Source: JAHFTW01 sp038046785 (GTDB lineage: Archaea > Thermoplasmatota > E2 > JACPAO01 > JAHFTW01). Taken from it: 64,000 nucleotides of DNA. The notes beneath the pieces are model-generated. The model was given only the letters and a program-made list of their open reading frames with translations, was not told the origin of the DNA and searched no databases. The stretch is taken from contig JBBSVM010000007.1 in the NCBI GenBank assembly GCA_038046785.1, positions 1 through 64,000 of the forward strand, given 5' to 3'. This document shows, piece after piece, positions 36,349 to 45,796 of this stretch. The stretch's first letter is position 1. Each line of letters begins with the position of its first letter. Position numbers and translations under genes: made by a program.

Positions 36349-37400
36349 GGCTGGGCCGCCAGCGTCGCGACGGCGAGCTGCGCCATCTCCTCGACGCGTT
36401 CCACCTTGCCGCGCCGCACGACATACCACCAGTAGCGAAGGCCGCGCAGGCCGAGGTCGGCACCGGAGGCGTTGGGGTGGCCGCCGCCAGAGAACTTCTG
36501 CGCGATGAGGTGGCAGACCGCCGCCGGTTTGGCACTGCGCAGGCTGACCTTTCCATTCGGACGGACGTTGATGGCGACCTGGGCGCCGCGCTCGATGAGT
36601 TCGTGCAGGCCGGTGTTCTTGGGAAGCTGACCGTACACCACGGCGACGGCGGTCTTGCCAGCGCCGTAGTTGCGCGTTCCTGCCAGGATGCGATCGCGGA
36701 TGGAGTCCTGCCGGTCGCGCTCGCGCTTTGCCGCCTCGGCGATAACGGGGAGAACGACAAGGGCGTCCGCTCCGGCTGCGAGGTACGCATCGGTGAACGC
36801 GTCGGTGCGCAAGTCGGCGAGGGCGAATTCCAGCGTTTCCGAGTCGGGCGTCTTGTTCCACCACAAGTCGCGATCGCGCACCGTCTCGGCGAGGCGCTTG
36901 GCGAAGGTGTCGGTGGGGGCAATGGCTTGCTGCTGCAGTGTGGCCCCCGATTCGGTGGCGTCGCCGTTCACTGTGAGGACGGCCAGATGCGCGTGCAGCC
37001 GCTCCAGCGCCAGCCCTTCCCACTGCTTATGGTGATGGTCGCGCCACTCAATGGTCCAGCCGCCTGCCTTGAGCTGTGCGCAGGCCGCCACGATGGCGTC
37101 GAAGTCCGGCTTCTGCAGTGACAGATCGGCCACCAGCAGCTTGCGGCCGGCGCCAGCCACCGGAGCGAGCCGTTCGAGGAATTCGCGCACCTGGCTGGGT
37201 TGTGCATAGGCAACTCCCACGCCGTCTTGGCCAAGCGCGCGCAGAGTGACAATTGCTGAAGCGACGCCGTCAAGGCAGCCGCCGTGCGACAGCAGCAGCG
37301 TCCGCGTCGCCTTGCGCACCGCCGCGTCCCAGCGCGCCAACCGCTTGCGTTCCCGCGACGCCTCGCTGCGAAAAGGATGCTCGGGCCAGTACAGGTTCAC
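36345..37400 (-). CDS. DHH-family phosphoesterase
   Basis: 351 residues. Motifs of the DHH/DHHA1 superfamily are present: LLLSHGGCLDGVASA (35-49, Asp ligand), LLVADLSL (88-95), the namesake DHH at 121-123 in RDHHHKQWEG, and the C-terminal DHHA1 motif SGGGHPNASGADLG near 304-317. These proteins are Mn-dependent hydrolases of nanoRNA, cyclic dinucleotides or DNA ends; which substrate applies cannot be told. The gene starts the endA operon and is divergent from cysS with a short shared upstream region of about 90 bases. Confidence 0.87.
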   Translation of the reverse strand: MNLYWPEHPFRSEASRERKRLARWDAAVRKATRTLLLSHGGCLDGVASAIVTLRALGQDGVGVAYAQPSQVREFLERLAPVAGAGRKLLVADLSLQKPDFDAIVAACAQLKAGGWTIEWRDHHHKQWEGLALERLHAHLAVLTVNGDATESGATLQQQAIAPTDTFAKRLAETVRDRDLWWNKTPDSETLEFALADLRTDAFTDAYLAAGADALVVLPVIAEAAKRERDRQDSIRDRILAGTRNYGAGKTAVAVVYGQLPKNTGLHELIERGAQVAINVRPNGKVSLRSAKPAAVCHLIAQKFSGGGHPNASGADLGLRGLRYWWYVVRRGKVERVEEMAQLAVATLAAQP

Positions 37401-37486
37401 GCGCCATCGAGAGGCCGCCCCGGCTTGAATCCGACGGAGCCGCGACGGACGGCCACCTTCTTGACCCCCGGGACCTTGGCGAAGGC

Positions 37487-39069
<1,583 letters not shown>

Positions 39070-39073
<4 letters not shown>

Positions 39074-39639
39074 ACGCTCCTCCCGCGCCCGAAGCCGCCG
39101 GAGAGGCCGCCTACTACGACGGCCCATTCTCCGGCGTGGCACGCCGTCTGCTTGCCTGGGGCGTCCAGCCCAACCACTTCACGCTCCTGCAGTTGCCTGT
39201 ATTCGGCATCCAGATGGTGGCCGCCCTGGAAGGATGGCCGCTCACTTTTTCGTTCCTGATGTTCGCCATCATCTTCCTCGATGCTGGCGACGGCGTTCTG
39301 GCGCGCGTCGGCAAGCTGCAGAGCCGCGCCGGGGCGATTCTTGACGCCCTCTTCGACCTCGTCGGCATCGTCATCGTCCTGTACGGTGCGACCCGGTTCT
39401 TCCCCGATGAGGCGCCGTGGCTGATGGCCATCCTGTTTGGCAACCTGGCGCTCTTTGCTCAGAACGCCATTCTCGAGGAGAAAGTCATCGCCTACATCCG
39501 CGGCCCTATCGTCGCTGCCGTCGTCTTCCCACAGACCCTCGCCGTCGCGCTCGTCATGTCGAGCCTCCTTCTCGCATTCCTGCTCGTGGTCCGGTTGCCC
39601 GCCACCGCGCGCGCATTGGGACGGCAGATTCCCATCTGA
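39070..39639 (+). CDS. CDP-alcohol phosphatidyltransferase family protein
   Basis: 189 residues from GTG 39070, whose GTGA overlaps the cysS stop; GTG 39058 is an alternative in-frame start. The CDP-alcohol phosphotransferase signature D-x2-DG-x2-AR-x8-G-x3-D-x3-D is complete: LDAGDGVLARVG ... GAILDALFD (about 70-95). About five to six membrane helices are seen. The enzyme joins a CDP-activated lipid to an alcohol such as inositol phosphate, glycerol phosphate or serine. The substrate cannot be read from the sequence; in archaea archaetidylinositol phosphate or archaetidylglycerol phosphate synthases belong here. Coupled translation with cysS looks like compact packing rather than a functional link. 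Confidence 0.85.
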
Positions 39640-39703
39640 AGCCAGTCGCCGCGTCGTGCTTCACGCTTTTCTATCCCTTCCAAGTCGGCGACAGCGTCGT
39701 ACC

Positions 39704-39838
39704 GGGTAGGTACCTAAGTGGTCAACCCCGCCCGGTGCTTCGCACCGGCCGGTCCGCTCGGGCCTTCGGCCCTCGCTGTCCACCAGCGCTGCTGCGCTGC
39801 CGGACGGGAGCTGGCTCAAGTCTTCCCGTGTGCTTCTC
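39704..39838 (+). pseudogene. tRNA-Leu remnant interrupted in the D-loop by palindromic DNA
   Basis: Bases 39704-39726 repeat the 5' end of the intact tRNA-Leu (GGGTAGGTACC then AAGTGGTCAAC, one mismatch). A 77-base insertion rich in hairpins follows, including CCGGTGCTTCGCACCGG at 39732-39748. At 39804 the tRNA sequence resumes with ACGGGAGC, a CTCAAGT loop and TGTGCTTC, but the anticodon stem no longer pairs and there is no T-arm or acceptor 3' strand. A TTTTCTATCC about 30 bases upstream looks like a leftover promoter. A pseudogene is the simplest reading. A tRNA with an unusual D-loop intron and a distant 3' half is the bolder one. Confidence 0.6.
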
Positions 39839-39870
39839 TTTTTGTAGCCGCTCTGGGTCGGCAAATCTGC

Positions 39871-39952
39871 GGGTAGGTACCCAAGTGGTCAACGGGAGCC
39901 GGCTCAAGATCGGCTGCTTTGTGCTTCGCAGGTTCAAATCCTGTCCTACCCA
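39871..39952 (+). tRNA. tRNA-Leu (anticodon CAA)
   Basis: A complete cloverleaf: acceptor GGGTAGG pairs with CCTACCC, the D-arm contains AAGTGGTCAA, the anticodon stem GCCGG/TCGGC closes the loop CTCAAGA (anticodon CAA), a long class II variable arm TGCTTTGTGCTTC follows, and the T-arm is GCAGG-TTCAAAT-CCTGT. Discriminator A at 39952. CCA is not encoded. It decodes UUG. A T-rich CTTTTTGTAG about 25-34 bases upstream could be the promoter. Confidence 0.93.
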
Positions 39953-39960
39953 TTGGCGGT

Positions 39961-40068
39961 CCAGGGCGCAGCCCTGGTTGTGCTTGCGCCCAAGGCGGCG
40001 CGGTCGCCGCCTTGGGCGTAGTTCGGGCGAAGCCCGAACGGGCCGGCCGGCCGTGCTCGCACGGCCGG
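39961..40068. repeat. run of four perfect hairpins between tRNA-Leu and a tRNA 3' fragment
   Basis: Four unrelated perfect inverted repeats follow each other: CCAGGGCGCAGCCCTGG (39961-39977); a 13-base stem with 6-base loop (39987-40018, arms CGCCCAAGGCGGC and GCCGCCTTGGGCG); GTTCGGGCGAAGCCCGAAC (40021-40039); and a 10-base stem with 2-base loop (40047-40068, arms CCGGCCGTGC and GCACGGCCGG). Almost no base outside them is left. One holds the GCGAAGC mini-hairpin core. Confidence 0.85.
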
Positions 40069-40072
40069 GCGG

Positions 40073-40099
40073 TCGCAGGTTCAAATCCTGTCCTACCCA
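40073..40099 (+). repeat. tRNA-Leu 3' fragment (T-arm and acceptor strand)
   Basis: The 27 bases 40073-40099 are identical with the last 27 bases of the intact tRNA-Leu (39926-39952), including T-arm, CCTACCC and discriminator A. No 5' tRNA half precedes it. The ATG of the ThiI-like gene follows only 3 bases later. Confidence 0.85.
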
Positions 40100-40102
40100 C
40101 TC

Positions 40103-40984
40103 ATGACGCCGCCGACTGCGCAGCCCTCGTGGGACGGGGTTCTCGTTCGGTTCGGAGAGATTGGCATCAAGTCGGCGCCGGTGCGGGCTCGGATGCTGGC
40201 GCGGCTTGGCGAAAATCTGCTCAACCAGATGGTGCGGCGCTCCATCGAAGGGGACGTCGAGACGCGTGGCTCCAGAGTTTTCATGCTGGGGCCCGACCCG
40301 GGCGCTTTGCTCGACGCTGCAGTGCACACGTTTGGCGTCGTCTCGGCAAGTCCGGTCCGCCGCGTTGCGCCGACAATGGCGGCGATTCTTGCCGCCGCGC
40401 CCGAAATCGCCTTGCGCCGAAACTGGAGCAGTTTCGCCATCCGTGCCCGCCGCGAGGGCAATCAGGAGTTCAGCAGCCAAGAGGTCGGCATCCAGGCTGG
40501 CTCCGCCGTCTACAAAGCAGCCGAGGCGGCGGGCCGAACACCCAAAGTGGACCTCAAGAAACCCGACCTCGAACTCCACATCGATGTCCGGCAAGACGCC
40601 TGCTACATCTTCCTCGATGAGACCGAAGGACCTGGGGGCATCCCGGTCTCGACGCAGGGGAAAGTGGTCGCTCTGCTGCGCAACCGCAACGACGCCCTCG
40701 CCGCCTGGTTCCTGTTGCGCCGTGGCTGCGCCGTCGCCCCGGCCGGAACCATCGATGAGGCATTGGTGTCGCACCTCGCCGGCTGGGGACTGTCGCGGCC
40801 GCGCTGGGGCCAACCGGAAGAGGCGGCGACCTCTTGGGACGCTCTCGCTCTCTGCTCCGGCGAGACATTGGGCGAGCCTCTCGCCGCAATCGGTTCGGGA
40901 ACACTTCCCATTCTGCGCCCGCTGCACGGCCTCGACCCGGAAGAGCGCAAGCGCTGGATGCGTCGCTCCGGCTTGGAGTCGTAA
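40103..40984 (+). CDS. ThiI-like protein with THUMP domain but no PP-loop motif
   Basis: 293 residues. The N-terminal ferredoxin-like region (LVRFGEIGIKS, about 14-24) and THUMP domain (about 60-170) match ThiI, the enzyme that makes 4-thiouridine in tRNA. The linker PGGIPVSTQGKVVALL (177-192) also matches, but where ThiI has its ATP-binding SGGxDS, this protein reads RNRNDA (193-198), followed by the family-like AWFLLRRGC. The remaining domain is about 90 residues shorter than usual and no rhodanese domain follows. It should therefore bind RNA but not adenylate it. It could be a degenerate paralogue, a subunit, or a tRNA-binding protein. It begins 3 bases after a tRNA-Leu fragment and overlaps the next gene by TAATG. 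Confidence 0.8.
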   Translation: MTPPTAQPSWDGVLVRFGEIGIKSAPVRARMLARLGENLLNQMVRRSIEGDVETRGSRVFMLGPDPGALLDAAVHTFGVVSASPVRRVAPTMAAILAAAPEIALRRNWSSFAIRARREGNQEFSSQEVGIQAGSAVYKAAEAAGRTPKVDLKKPDLELHIDVRQDACYIFLDETEGPGGIPVSTQGKVVALLRNRNDALAAWFLLRRGCAVAPAGTIDEALVSHLAGWGLSRPRWGQPEEAATSWDALALCSGETLGEPLAAIGSGTLPILRPLHGLDPEERKRWMRRSGLES

Positions 40985-41967
40985 TGACGCGAGTCCTGGT
41001 TGCTGGCGCTGGCGCCGTCGGCCAGTGGCTGGGCGCTTTGCTCGACCGCGCAGGTCACGACATCACCCTGCTTTCTTCGCCGCGCCACGTTTTGGCGTCC
41101 GATGCGGCACCCCTGCGCATCACCGGCCACACGGCGTTGGAGGCCGACCTCGCATTCGTCGCCGATGCGAATGCACTCACGGGCCAGCCGCCGTTCGAGG
41201 CGATTTTTCTCACCTCGAAAGCGCACCTGACCCAAACCATTGCCCCGCAGGTGGCTCCGCTGCTTGCCCCCGGCGGCGCTTTCGTGAGTTTGCAAAACGG
41301 CTTGGGCAACGCCGAGAAGCTGGCTCATTTCGTTCCCCCGAACCGCATCGCACTTGCCCTCACAAGCCACGGTCTGACGCTGGAGCGACCGGGCCTCATC
41401 CGCCACGCGGGAACCGGTGCCACGCTGGTCGGACCCGGCCCCGTTGGTGACCCCACGGCGGCGGCACACGCGGCAGCACTTTTTGCCGACGCGGGACTGG
41501 AGCCCGAGCGACAGACCGCGATGCGCGGCTTCGTCTGGCGCAAGGCGCTCCTCAATCACTCCATCAACCCGGTCGCAGCGCTCCACCAGGCCACCAACGG
41601 AGAGCTCCTCGAACGGGCGGAGCTGCACGCCCTCGCCGCGACGCTGCTTCGCGAAGGCGTCGCACTTGCCACGCGCGGGCGCATCCCCCTGCCGCCCGGC
41701 GACCTCGCAGCCCTCCTCGATGCGACGCTTCACAAGACCGCTGCCAACAAGGTCTCGATGCTGCAGGATGTCGCCGCCCGCCGTGCCACCGAGATTGAGA
41801 CCCTGTCGGGTCGCCTGGTGCGACTTGCGGAGAAACTCCTGGTCTCCATGCCGCGCAGCGAAGCGGTGTACGGCCGCCTCAAAGCGCTCGAGGCGAGTTA
41901 CCTCGGAGAAGAAGGCGCGCGGCAGACGATGTGGGAAGAGTTGCGTTGGGAGCAGGAACCGTTCTGA
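40984..41967 (+). CDS. panE: 2-dehydropantoate 2-reductase (ketopantoate reductase)
   Basis: 327 residues from ATG 40984 (TAATG overlap with the previous gene). It reduces ketopantoate to pantoate with NADPH for coenzyme A synthesis. The Rossmann motif GAGAVGQWLG (about 7-16), the LTSKA turn, SLQNGLGNAE (about 106-115), and the catalytic Lys and Asn in WRKALLNHSINPVAALH are those of the PanE family. Length is somewhat above the typical 300. PanE-like reductases also include enzymes with other 2-keto acids, so the exact substrate is inferred from the family. Confidence 0.87.
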   Translation: MTRVLVAGAGAVGQWLGALLDRAGHDITLLSSPRHVLASDAAPLRITGHTALEADLAFVADANALTGQPPFEAIFLTSKAHLTQTIAPQVAPLLAPGGAFVSLQNGLGNAEKLAHFVPPNRIALALTSHGLTLERPGLIRHAGTGATLVGPGPVGDPTAAAHAAALFADAGLEPERQTAMRGFVWRKALLNHSINPVAALHQATNGELLERAELHALAATLLREGVALATRGRIPLPPGDLAALLDATLHKTAANKVSMLQDVAARRATEIETLSGRLVRLAEKLLVSMPRSEAVYGRLKALEASYLGEEGARQTMWEELRWEQEPF

Positions 41968-43238
41968 AAGGGCCCGCCCACCCGAACCTGTCCAGGTCAA
42001 CCGGAAAGGGTCATACCGGTGCCGCCCGGTTGCCGCGCGTGTCCGGCCACCCCTACGGCGCCATCAACCCCCCCGTCGTGCGCTCCAGCACCTTCAGCTA
42101 CCCGAACGCAGCCGAGGGGGCGCGCCGCTTCCAGGTCGCGGGCGGAGCCGCAGGGGAGCCCGGTCTCTTCTACAGCCGCATGGACAACCCGACCGTGGCC
42201 GCGCTCGAGGCCCACCTCGCCAAACTCGAAGGCGGCGAGGCGTGCGTTGCCACCGCGAGTGGCATGGGCGCCATCTTCGCCGCCCTCATGGGCCACCTGA
42301 AGCCGGGCAGCCGTGTCGTCGCGGACCCTTGCGTCTACGGCTGCACCCACACGCTGCTCGACAAGCTCGCCAAATGGGGCGTCCAGGTGACGCGCTGCGA
42401 CACCAGCGACCCGGCGGCGCTCAAGGCGGCCATCGGCAAGAAAGTGGATGTCGTCTTCATCGAGACACCGATGAACCCGACGCTGCGCCTCGTCGACCTC
42501 AAGCAGGCCGCCAAGATGACGCACGCCGCGGGCGGCCTCCTGATGGTGGACAACACCTTCTGCACCCCCGTCGCCCAGAAGCCGCTCGCGCTGGGCGCCG
42601 ACCTGGTCGTGCACAGCCTGACGAAAGGCATCAACGGCCACAGTGACCTCCTTGCCGGCGCCGTCATCGGCTCCGCCAAGCTTGTGCGCGGCGCCTGGGA
42701 CTGGCGCAAGGACGCCGGAGCGGTCCTCGACGCCGACACCGCGTGGCACGTCCTGCGCGGGGCGCAGACCCTCGAGGTGCGCGTCACGCGCTCCAACGCC
42801 AACGCCCTCGCCGTCGCGAAAGCTCTGGCGGGCGAAGGCATCACCGTCTCCCATCCGCTCCTGCCGAGCCATCCCGACCACGCGCTCGCCAAGACGCAGA
42901 TGCCCGAAGGCTGCTGCGTCCTCACGCTGGACCTCGAGTCGGAGAGCGCGGCGCACCGCTTCCTCGACCGCCTCAAGCTGGTCGCTCGCGCGGTGAGTCT
43001 GGGCGGCTACGAATCGCTCGCCTCGCACCCCTGGAGCACGACGCACAGCGCCCTGCCGGAGCCGGCCCGCCGCGCCGCCGGCATCACACCCGGCCTCATC
43101 CGTCTCAGCTGCGGCATCGAGCCGCTCGAGGCGCTCCTGTCGGACATCTTGGGCGCCTTGCAGCGCCGACCGGCGATGCGGATGAACGCGAAGGTCGCTC
43201 CGAAGAAGATGGAGCCCCGGCTCGTCGCGAAGAAATAG
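41931..43238 (+). CDS. PLP-dependent methionine gamma-lyase-like enzyme
   Basis: Up to 435 residues. The Cys/Met-metabolism PLP family is shown by SRMDNPTVAALEAHLAKLEGG, ASGMGAIFAAL, ETPMNPTLRLVDL, VDNTFCTPVAQKP and the PLP lysine in VVHSLTKGINGHSD. VYGCTHTLLDKL keeps the Tyr-Gly-Cys that marks methionine gamma-lyases; most cystathionine synthases lack this Cys. The likely reaction is release of methanethiol, ammonia and 2-oxobutyrate from methionine; cystathionine lyase or synthase activity is the alternative. The start is uncertain: GTG 41931 overlaps panE by 37 bases, while TTG 42030 or GTG 42039 would trim the N-terminus. Confidence 0.85.
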   Translation: MGRVALGAGTVLKGPAHPNLSRSTGKGHTGAARLPRVSGHPYGAINPPVVRSSTFSYPNAAEGARRFQVAGGAAGEPGLFYSRMDNPTVAALEAHLAKLEGGEACVATASGMGAIFAALMGHLKPGSRVVADPCVYGCTHTLLDKLAKWGVQVTRCDTSDPAALKAAIGKKVDVVFIETPMNPTLRLVDLKQAAKMTHAAGGLLMVDNTFCTPVAQKPLALGADLVVHSLTKGINGHSDLLAGAVIGSAKLVRGAWDWRKDAGAVLDADTAWHVLRGAQTLEVRVTRSNANALAVAKALAGEGITVSHPLLPSHPDHALAKTQMPEGCCVLTLDLESESAAHRFLDRLKLVARAVSLGGYESLASHPWSTTHSALPEPARRAAGITPGLIRLSCGIEPLEALLSDILGALQRRPAMRMNAKVAPKKMEPRLVAKK

Positions 43239-43251
43239 ATTCGCCGCCGAA

Positions 43252-43318
43252 GTCGCAGATTGCACAGATTTCTTCGGTGCGGGCAAAGCGCCTCTGAGAC
43301 ATCGGCGCAATCTGCGAC
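43252..43318. repeat. 12-base perfect inverted repeat in the convergent gap
   Basis: GTCGCAGATTGC (43252-43263) and GCAATCTGCGAC (43307-43318) are perfect complements around a 43-base centre, between the convergent methionine gamma-lyase-like and S10 genes. An A8 run follows at 43319. Possibly part of a bidirectional transcription end. Confidence 0.6.
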
Positions 43319-43435
43319 AAAAAAAAGAATGGGAAGAAGAAGGGAAAAGGACCGAATTCACGTCGCTCTTACGAGCGGAGCATCCGGTGTCGCAAGCGAC
43401 ACCGGAGCAAACAAAACTGAGCCCTACGGGCTCAG
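43319..43435 (-). terminator. terminator region of the EF-1 alpha-S10 operon
   Basis: Reading leftwards after S10 there are two perfect hairpins: CTGAGCCCTACGGGCTCAG (43417-43435, whose arm contains the S10 stop codon) and a 10-base stem with CAAG loop (43383-43406). They are followed by the C/T tract CCCTTCTTCTTCCCATTC and T8. The C/T tract is nearly the same as the one after L15. Confidence 0.65.
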
Positions 43436-43746
43436 CTTCGCAGCATGATTTCGATGTTCACGCCGTCAGGGACCTGAATGCGCATGAGCTGGCGGAGAGC
43501 CCGGTCATCTGCGTCCAAATCGATGAGGCGCTTGTGCACGCGCATCTGCCAGCGGTCCCAGGTCTCCGAGCCCTCGCCGTCGGGCGCCTTGCGGGCCGGG
43601 ACGATGAGCTTCTTCGTCGGGAGCGGAATCGGTCCCGACATCGAGACGCCGGTGCGCTCCGAGATGAGCTTGATCTGCGAGCAGACCGAGTCCACCTTGT
43701 TCGGGTCGGTGCCGGTGAGGCTGATGCGTGCCTTCGCGTTCGCCAT
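43432..43746 (-). CDS. rps10: 30S ribosomal protein S10 (uS10)
   Basis: 104 residues, archaeal length. MANAKARISLTGTDPNKVDS opens the protein; GVSMSGPIPLPTKKLIVPARKAPDGEGSETWDRWQMRVHKRLIDL follows in several conserved blocks (the S10 loop and KRLID helix). It sits on the 30S head. The gene starts 29 bases after the EF-1 alpha stop, the arrangement common in archaea, and ends in a double-hairpin terminator. Confidence 0.96.
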   Translation of the reverse strand: MANAKARISLTGTDPNKVDSVCSQIKLISERTGVSMSGPIPLPTKKLIVPARKAPDGEGSETWDRWQMRVHKRLIDLDADDRALRQLMRIQVPDGVNIEIMLRS

Positions 43747-43775
43747 AGAAAGACCCCCGTTGCCGGGGAATCCGC

Positions 43776-45035
43776 CTAGCGGGGCTCGACGTCGATGGCG
43801 ACGCCGACGGCGACGGTCTGACCCATGTCACGGATGGCGAAGCGGCCGAGCGGGGGGAACTCCGTGGCCTTCTCGACAACCATCGGCTTGGTGGGCTGAA
43901 TCTTGACGACGCCGGAGTCGCCGTTCTTCATGAACGACTTGTCCTCCTGCTCCTTGCCGGCACGGACGACCTTCTTGATCTCCATGATGGTGCAGGCGTT
44001 CTGCGCGGTGTAGGCGTGGAACACGGGCGTGTAGCCGACGGCGATGACCGACGGGTGGTTCAGGACGATGATCTGCGCCGTGAACGTCTTGGCGACGGTC
44101 GCGGGCTTGTCCGTGGGGGCAGCGACGTCGCCGCGGCGGATGTCATCCTTGGCGAGGCCACGGCAGTTGAAGCCGACGTTGTCGCCAGGGCCAGCCTGGG
44201 GCAGCATCTCGTGGTGCATTTCGACCGACTTGACTTCAGCGTTCTTGTTGCTCGGCATGAAGTTGACCTGCATGCCGGGCTTGATGAGGCCGGTCTCGAC
44301 CTTGCCGACCGGCACGGTGCCGATGCCGGTGATGGTGTAGACGTCCTGGATGGGCAGGCGCAGGGGCTTGTCCGTGGGCTTGTTGGGCAGGATGAAGTTG
44401 TCCAGGGCGGTGAGGAGGTTGGGGCCCTTGTACCAGGCCATCTCCGGGGCGGGCTTGCCGATGTTGACGCCCGAGAAGGCGGCGACCGGCACGAACTGGA
44501 CCTTTTCGTCCTTGAAGCCGATGAGCTTGGTGTACTTCTTGACGCCCTCAACGGCTTCCTTGAACTTGTCCTCGGCGAAGTTGACGGCGTCCATCTTGTT
44601 GATGGCGACCACGAGCTGGTCGATGCCGAGGGTCTTCGCCAGGAAGATGTGCTCCTTCGTCTGGGCCTGGGGGCCTTCGATGGCCGAGCAGGTCAAGATG
44701 GCGGCGTCGGCCTGGCTGGCGCCGGTGATCATGTTCTTGACGAAGTCGCGGTGGCCGGGAGCGTCGATGATCGTGAAGAAGTACTTCGCGGTGTCGAACT
44801 TCTTGTGCGAGACGTCGATGGTGACACCGCGCTCGCGCTCTTCCTTCAGGTTGTCCATGACCCAGGCGAGGAAGAACGAGCCCTTGCCCTTCTCGGCGGA
44901 CTCCTTCTTGAAGCGCTCAATTTCATGGGCCGGGAACTGGCCGGTGTCCAGCATCAGGCGGCCGACCAGCGTAGACTTGCCGTGGTCGACGTGTCCGATG
45001 ACGACGAGGTTCATGTGGGGCTTGTTGCTTGCCAT
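43776..45035 (-). CDS. tuf: translation elongation factor EF-1 alpha
   Basis: 419 residues from ATG 45035 (MASNKPHMNLVVIGHVDHGK); an upstream in-frame start adds an Arg-rich leader without conservation. The GTPase delivers aminoacyl-tRNA to the ribosome. G1 GHVDHGKST, the ERGVTIDVSHKKF switch I block, G3 DAPGHRDF, G4 NKMD, and domain II/III blocks such as VGFNCRG and HAYTAQNACTIMEI are all present. In place of the widespread GITID, switch I reads GVTID. It is the first gene of a two-gene operon with S10. Confidence 0.97.
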   Translation of the reverse strand: MASNKPHMNLVVIGHVDHGKSTLVGRLMLDTGQFPAHEIERFKKESAEKGKGSFFLAWVMDNLKEERERGVTIDVSHKKFDTAKYFFTIIDAPGHRDFVKNMITGASQADAAILTCSAIEGPQAQTKEHIFLAKTLGIDQLVVAINKMDAVNFAEDKFKEAVEGVKKYTKLIGFKDEKVQFVPVAAFSGVNIGKPAPEMAWYKGPNLLTALDNFILPNKPTDKPLRLPIQDVYTITGIGTVPVGKVETGLIKPGMQVNFMPSNKNAEVKSVEMHHEMLPQAGPGDNVGFNCRGLAKDDIRRGDVAAPTDKPATVAKTFTAQIIVLNHPSVIAVGYTPVFHAYTAQNACTIMEIKKVVRAGKEQEDKSFMKNGDSGVVKIQPTKPMVVEKATEFPPLGRFAIRDMGQTVAVGVAIDVEPR

Positions 45036-45183
45036 GGAAATCACTCCAGACATCCGCGCGGGGACCTCGCGACGCGCCGGCAAAGGGCGGCCAAGGGCCT
45101 GCGTCTCTGCCGAAGAAGCCACGTGGCTCCCGCGGGACGGCTCCTGTCGGAACCGTTGCGGATGAATCGCCGACAGACCCCCC

Positions 45184-45190
45184 CTATATG
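45184..45190 (-). promoter_or_regulatory. TATA box candidate of the EF-1 alpha operon
   Basis: CATATAG on the minus strand lies about 150 bases upstream of the EF-1 alpha ATG. A start of transcription about 25 bases downstream would leave a GC-rich leader of about 120 bases. The 299-base gap 45036-45334 between divergent genes holds no believable coding frame. Confidence 0.4.
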
Positions 45191-45334
45191 ACTCTGGCGG
45201 GGCGGCCCAGGTCTCCCGTTCGCTGCGAAAAACGCAGAAGGGCTCCGGAACGGTGAAATGATTCCGGCAGAGGTTAGTAGCATGAACAGGCTCTTCGGCC
45301 TGATGGTCCGCATTGGTCCATCGAAGTGATACCC

Positions 45335-45544
45335 ATGGGATACAATGACCGAGGGCCGCCGCGGGGCGGCGGTGGCGGCGGCGGTGGCGGCTTCAGCCGC
45401 GGACCCCCCCGCGAGATGCACAAGACGACCTGCTCGGACTGCAAGAAGGAGACCGAGGTCCCCTTCAAGCCAACCGAAGGCCGGCCGGTGTACTGCCGGG
45501 ACTGCTACCCCAAGCACGCCCCGCCGCGCACGAACCGCTTCTAA
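45335..45544 (+). CDS. CxxC-x17-CxxC zinc-binding protein with polyglycine run
   Basis: 69 residues from ATG 45335 (MGYNDRGPPRGGGG); an in-frame GTG lies 9 bases earlier. After a run of nine Gly and FSRGPPRE comes HKTTCSDCKKETEVPFKPTE followed by GRPVYCRDCYPKHAPP. Two CxxC pairs about 17 residues apart form a small zinc-binding domain found in many uncultured archaea and bacteria, often next to RGG-like low-complexity sequence. Function is unknown; RNA or DNA binding is plausible from the Gly/Arg context. A C/T tract with T8 follows within 40 bases. Confidence 0.8.
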   Translation: MGYNDRGPPRGGGGGGGGGFSRGPPREMHKTTCSDCKKETEVPFKPTEGRPVYCRDCYPKHAPPRTNRF

Positions 45545-45558
45545 AGCGGACGCAACGC

Positions 45559-45583
45559 CCTCTTCCCCTTCTCCATTTTTTTT
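45559..45583 (+). terminator. polypyrimidine terminator of the CxxC gene
   Basis: CCTCTTCCCCTTCTCCA followed by T8, 15 bases after the stop. It has the same sequence character as the minus-strand terminators after S10 and L15. Confidence 0.65.
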
Positions 45584-45671
45584 CGCCCTGCGCCTCCGAC
45601 GCTGCCTACGCTGTGCGGCACTCCTGGCGTGACGAACCGCTTATGAACCGACCCCAAGTCGGCCGACTTGC

Positions 45672-45745
45672 GGGCCGGTAGCTTAGACTGGTTGAGCACC
45701 CGGCTGATAACCGGGAGGTCCACGGTTCGAATCCGTGCCGGCCCA
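45672..45745 (+). tRNA. tRNA-Ile (anticodon GAT)
   Basis: Acceptor GGGCCGG/CCGGCCC, D-arm GCTT...GAGC, anticodon stem CCCGG/CCGGG with loop CTGATAA (GAT), T-arm CACGG-TTCGAAT-CCGTG, discriminator A, no encoded CCA. It decodes AUC and AUU. CTTATGAA about 25-30 bases upstream may be the TATA box. Confidence 0.95.
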
Positions 45746-45796
45746 CTGTGGCGCCCGCGAAGTCCAGAAGAAGGTGAGCCCCATCGGCACCCCCAA

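Noticed and set aside
39722..40927. Minus-strand frames with GQDLNLR and GRTGFEPAT-like peptides
   Set aside because: These are translations of tRNA T-arms, a well-known source of false proteins in databases.
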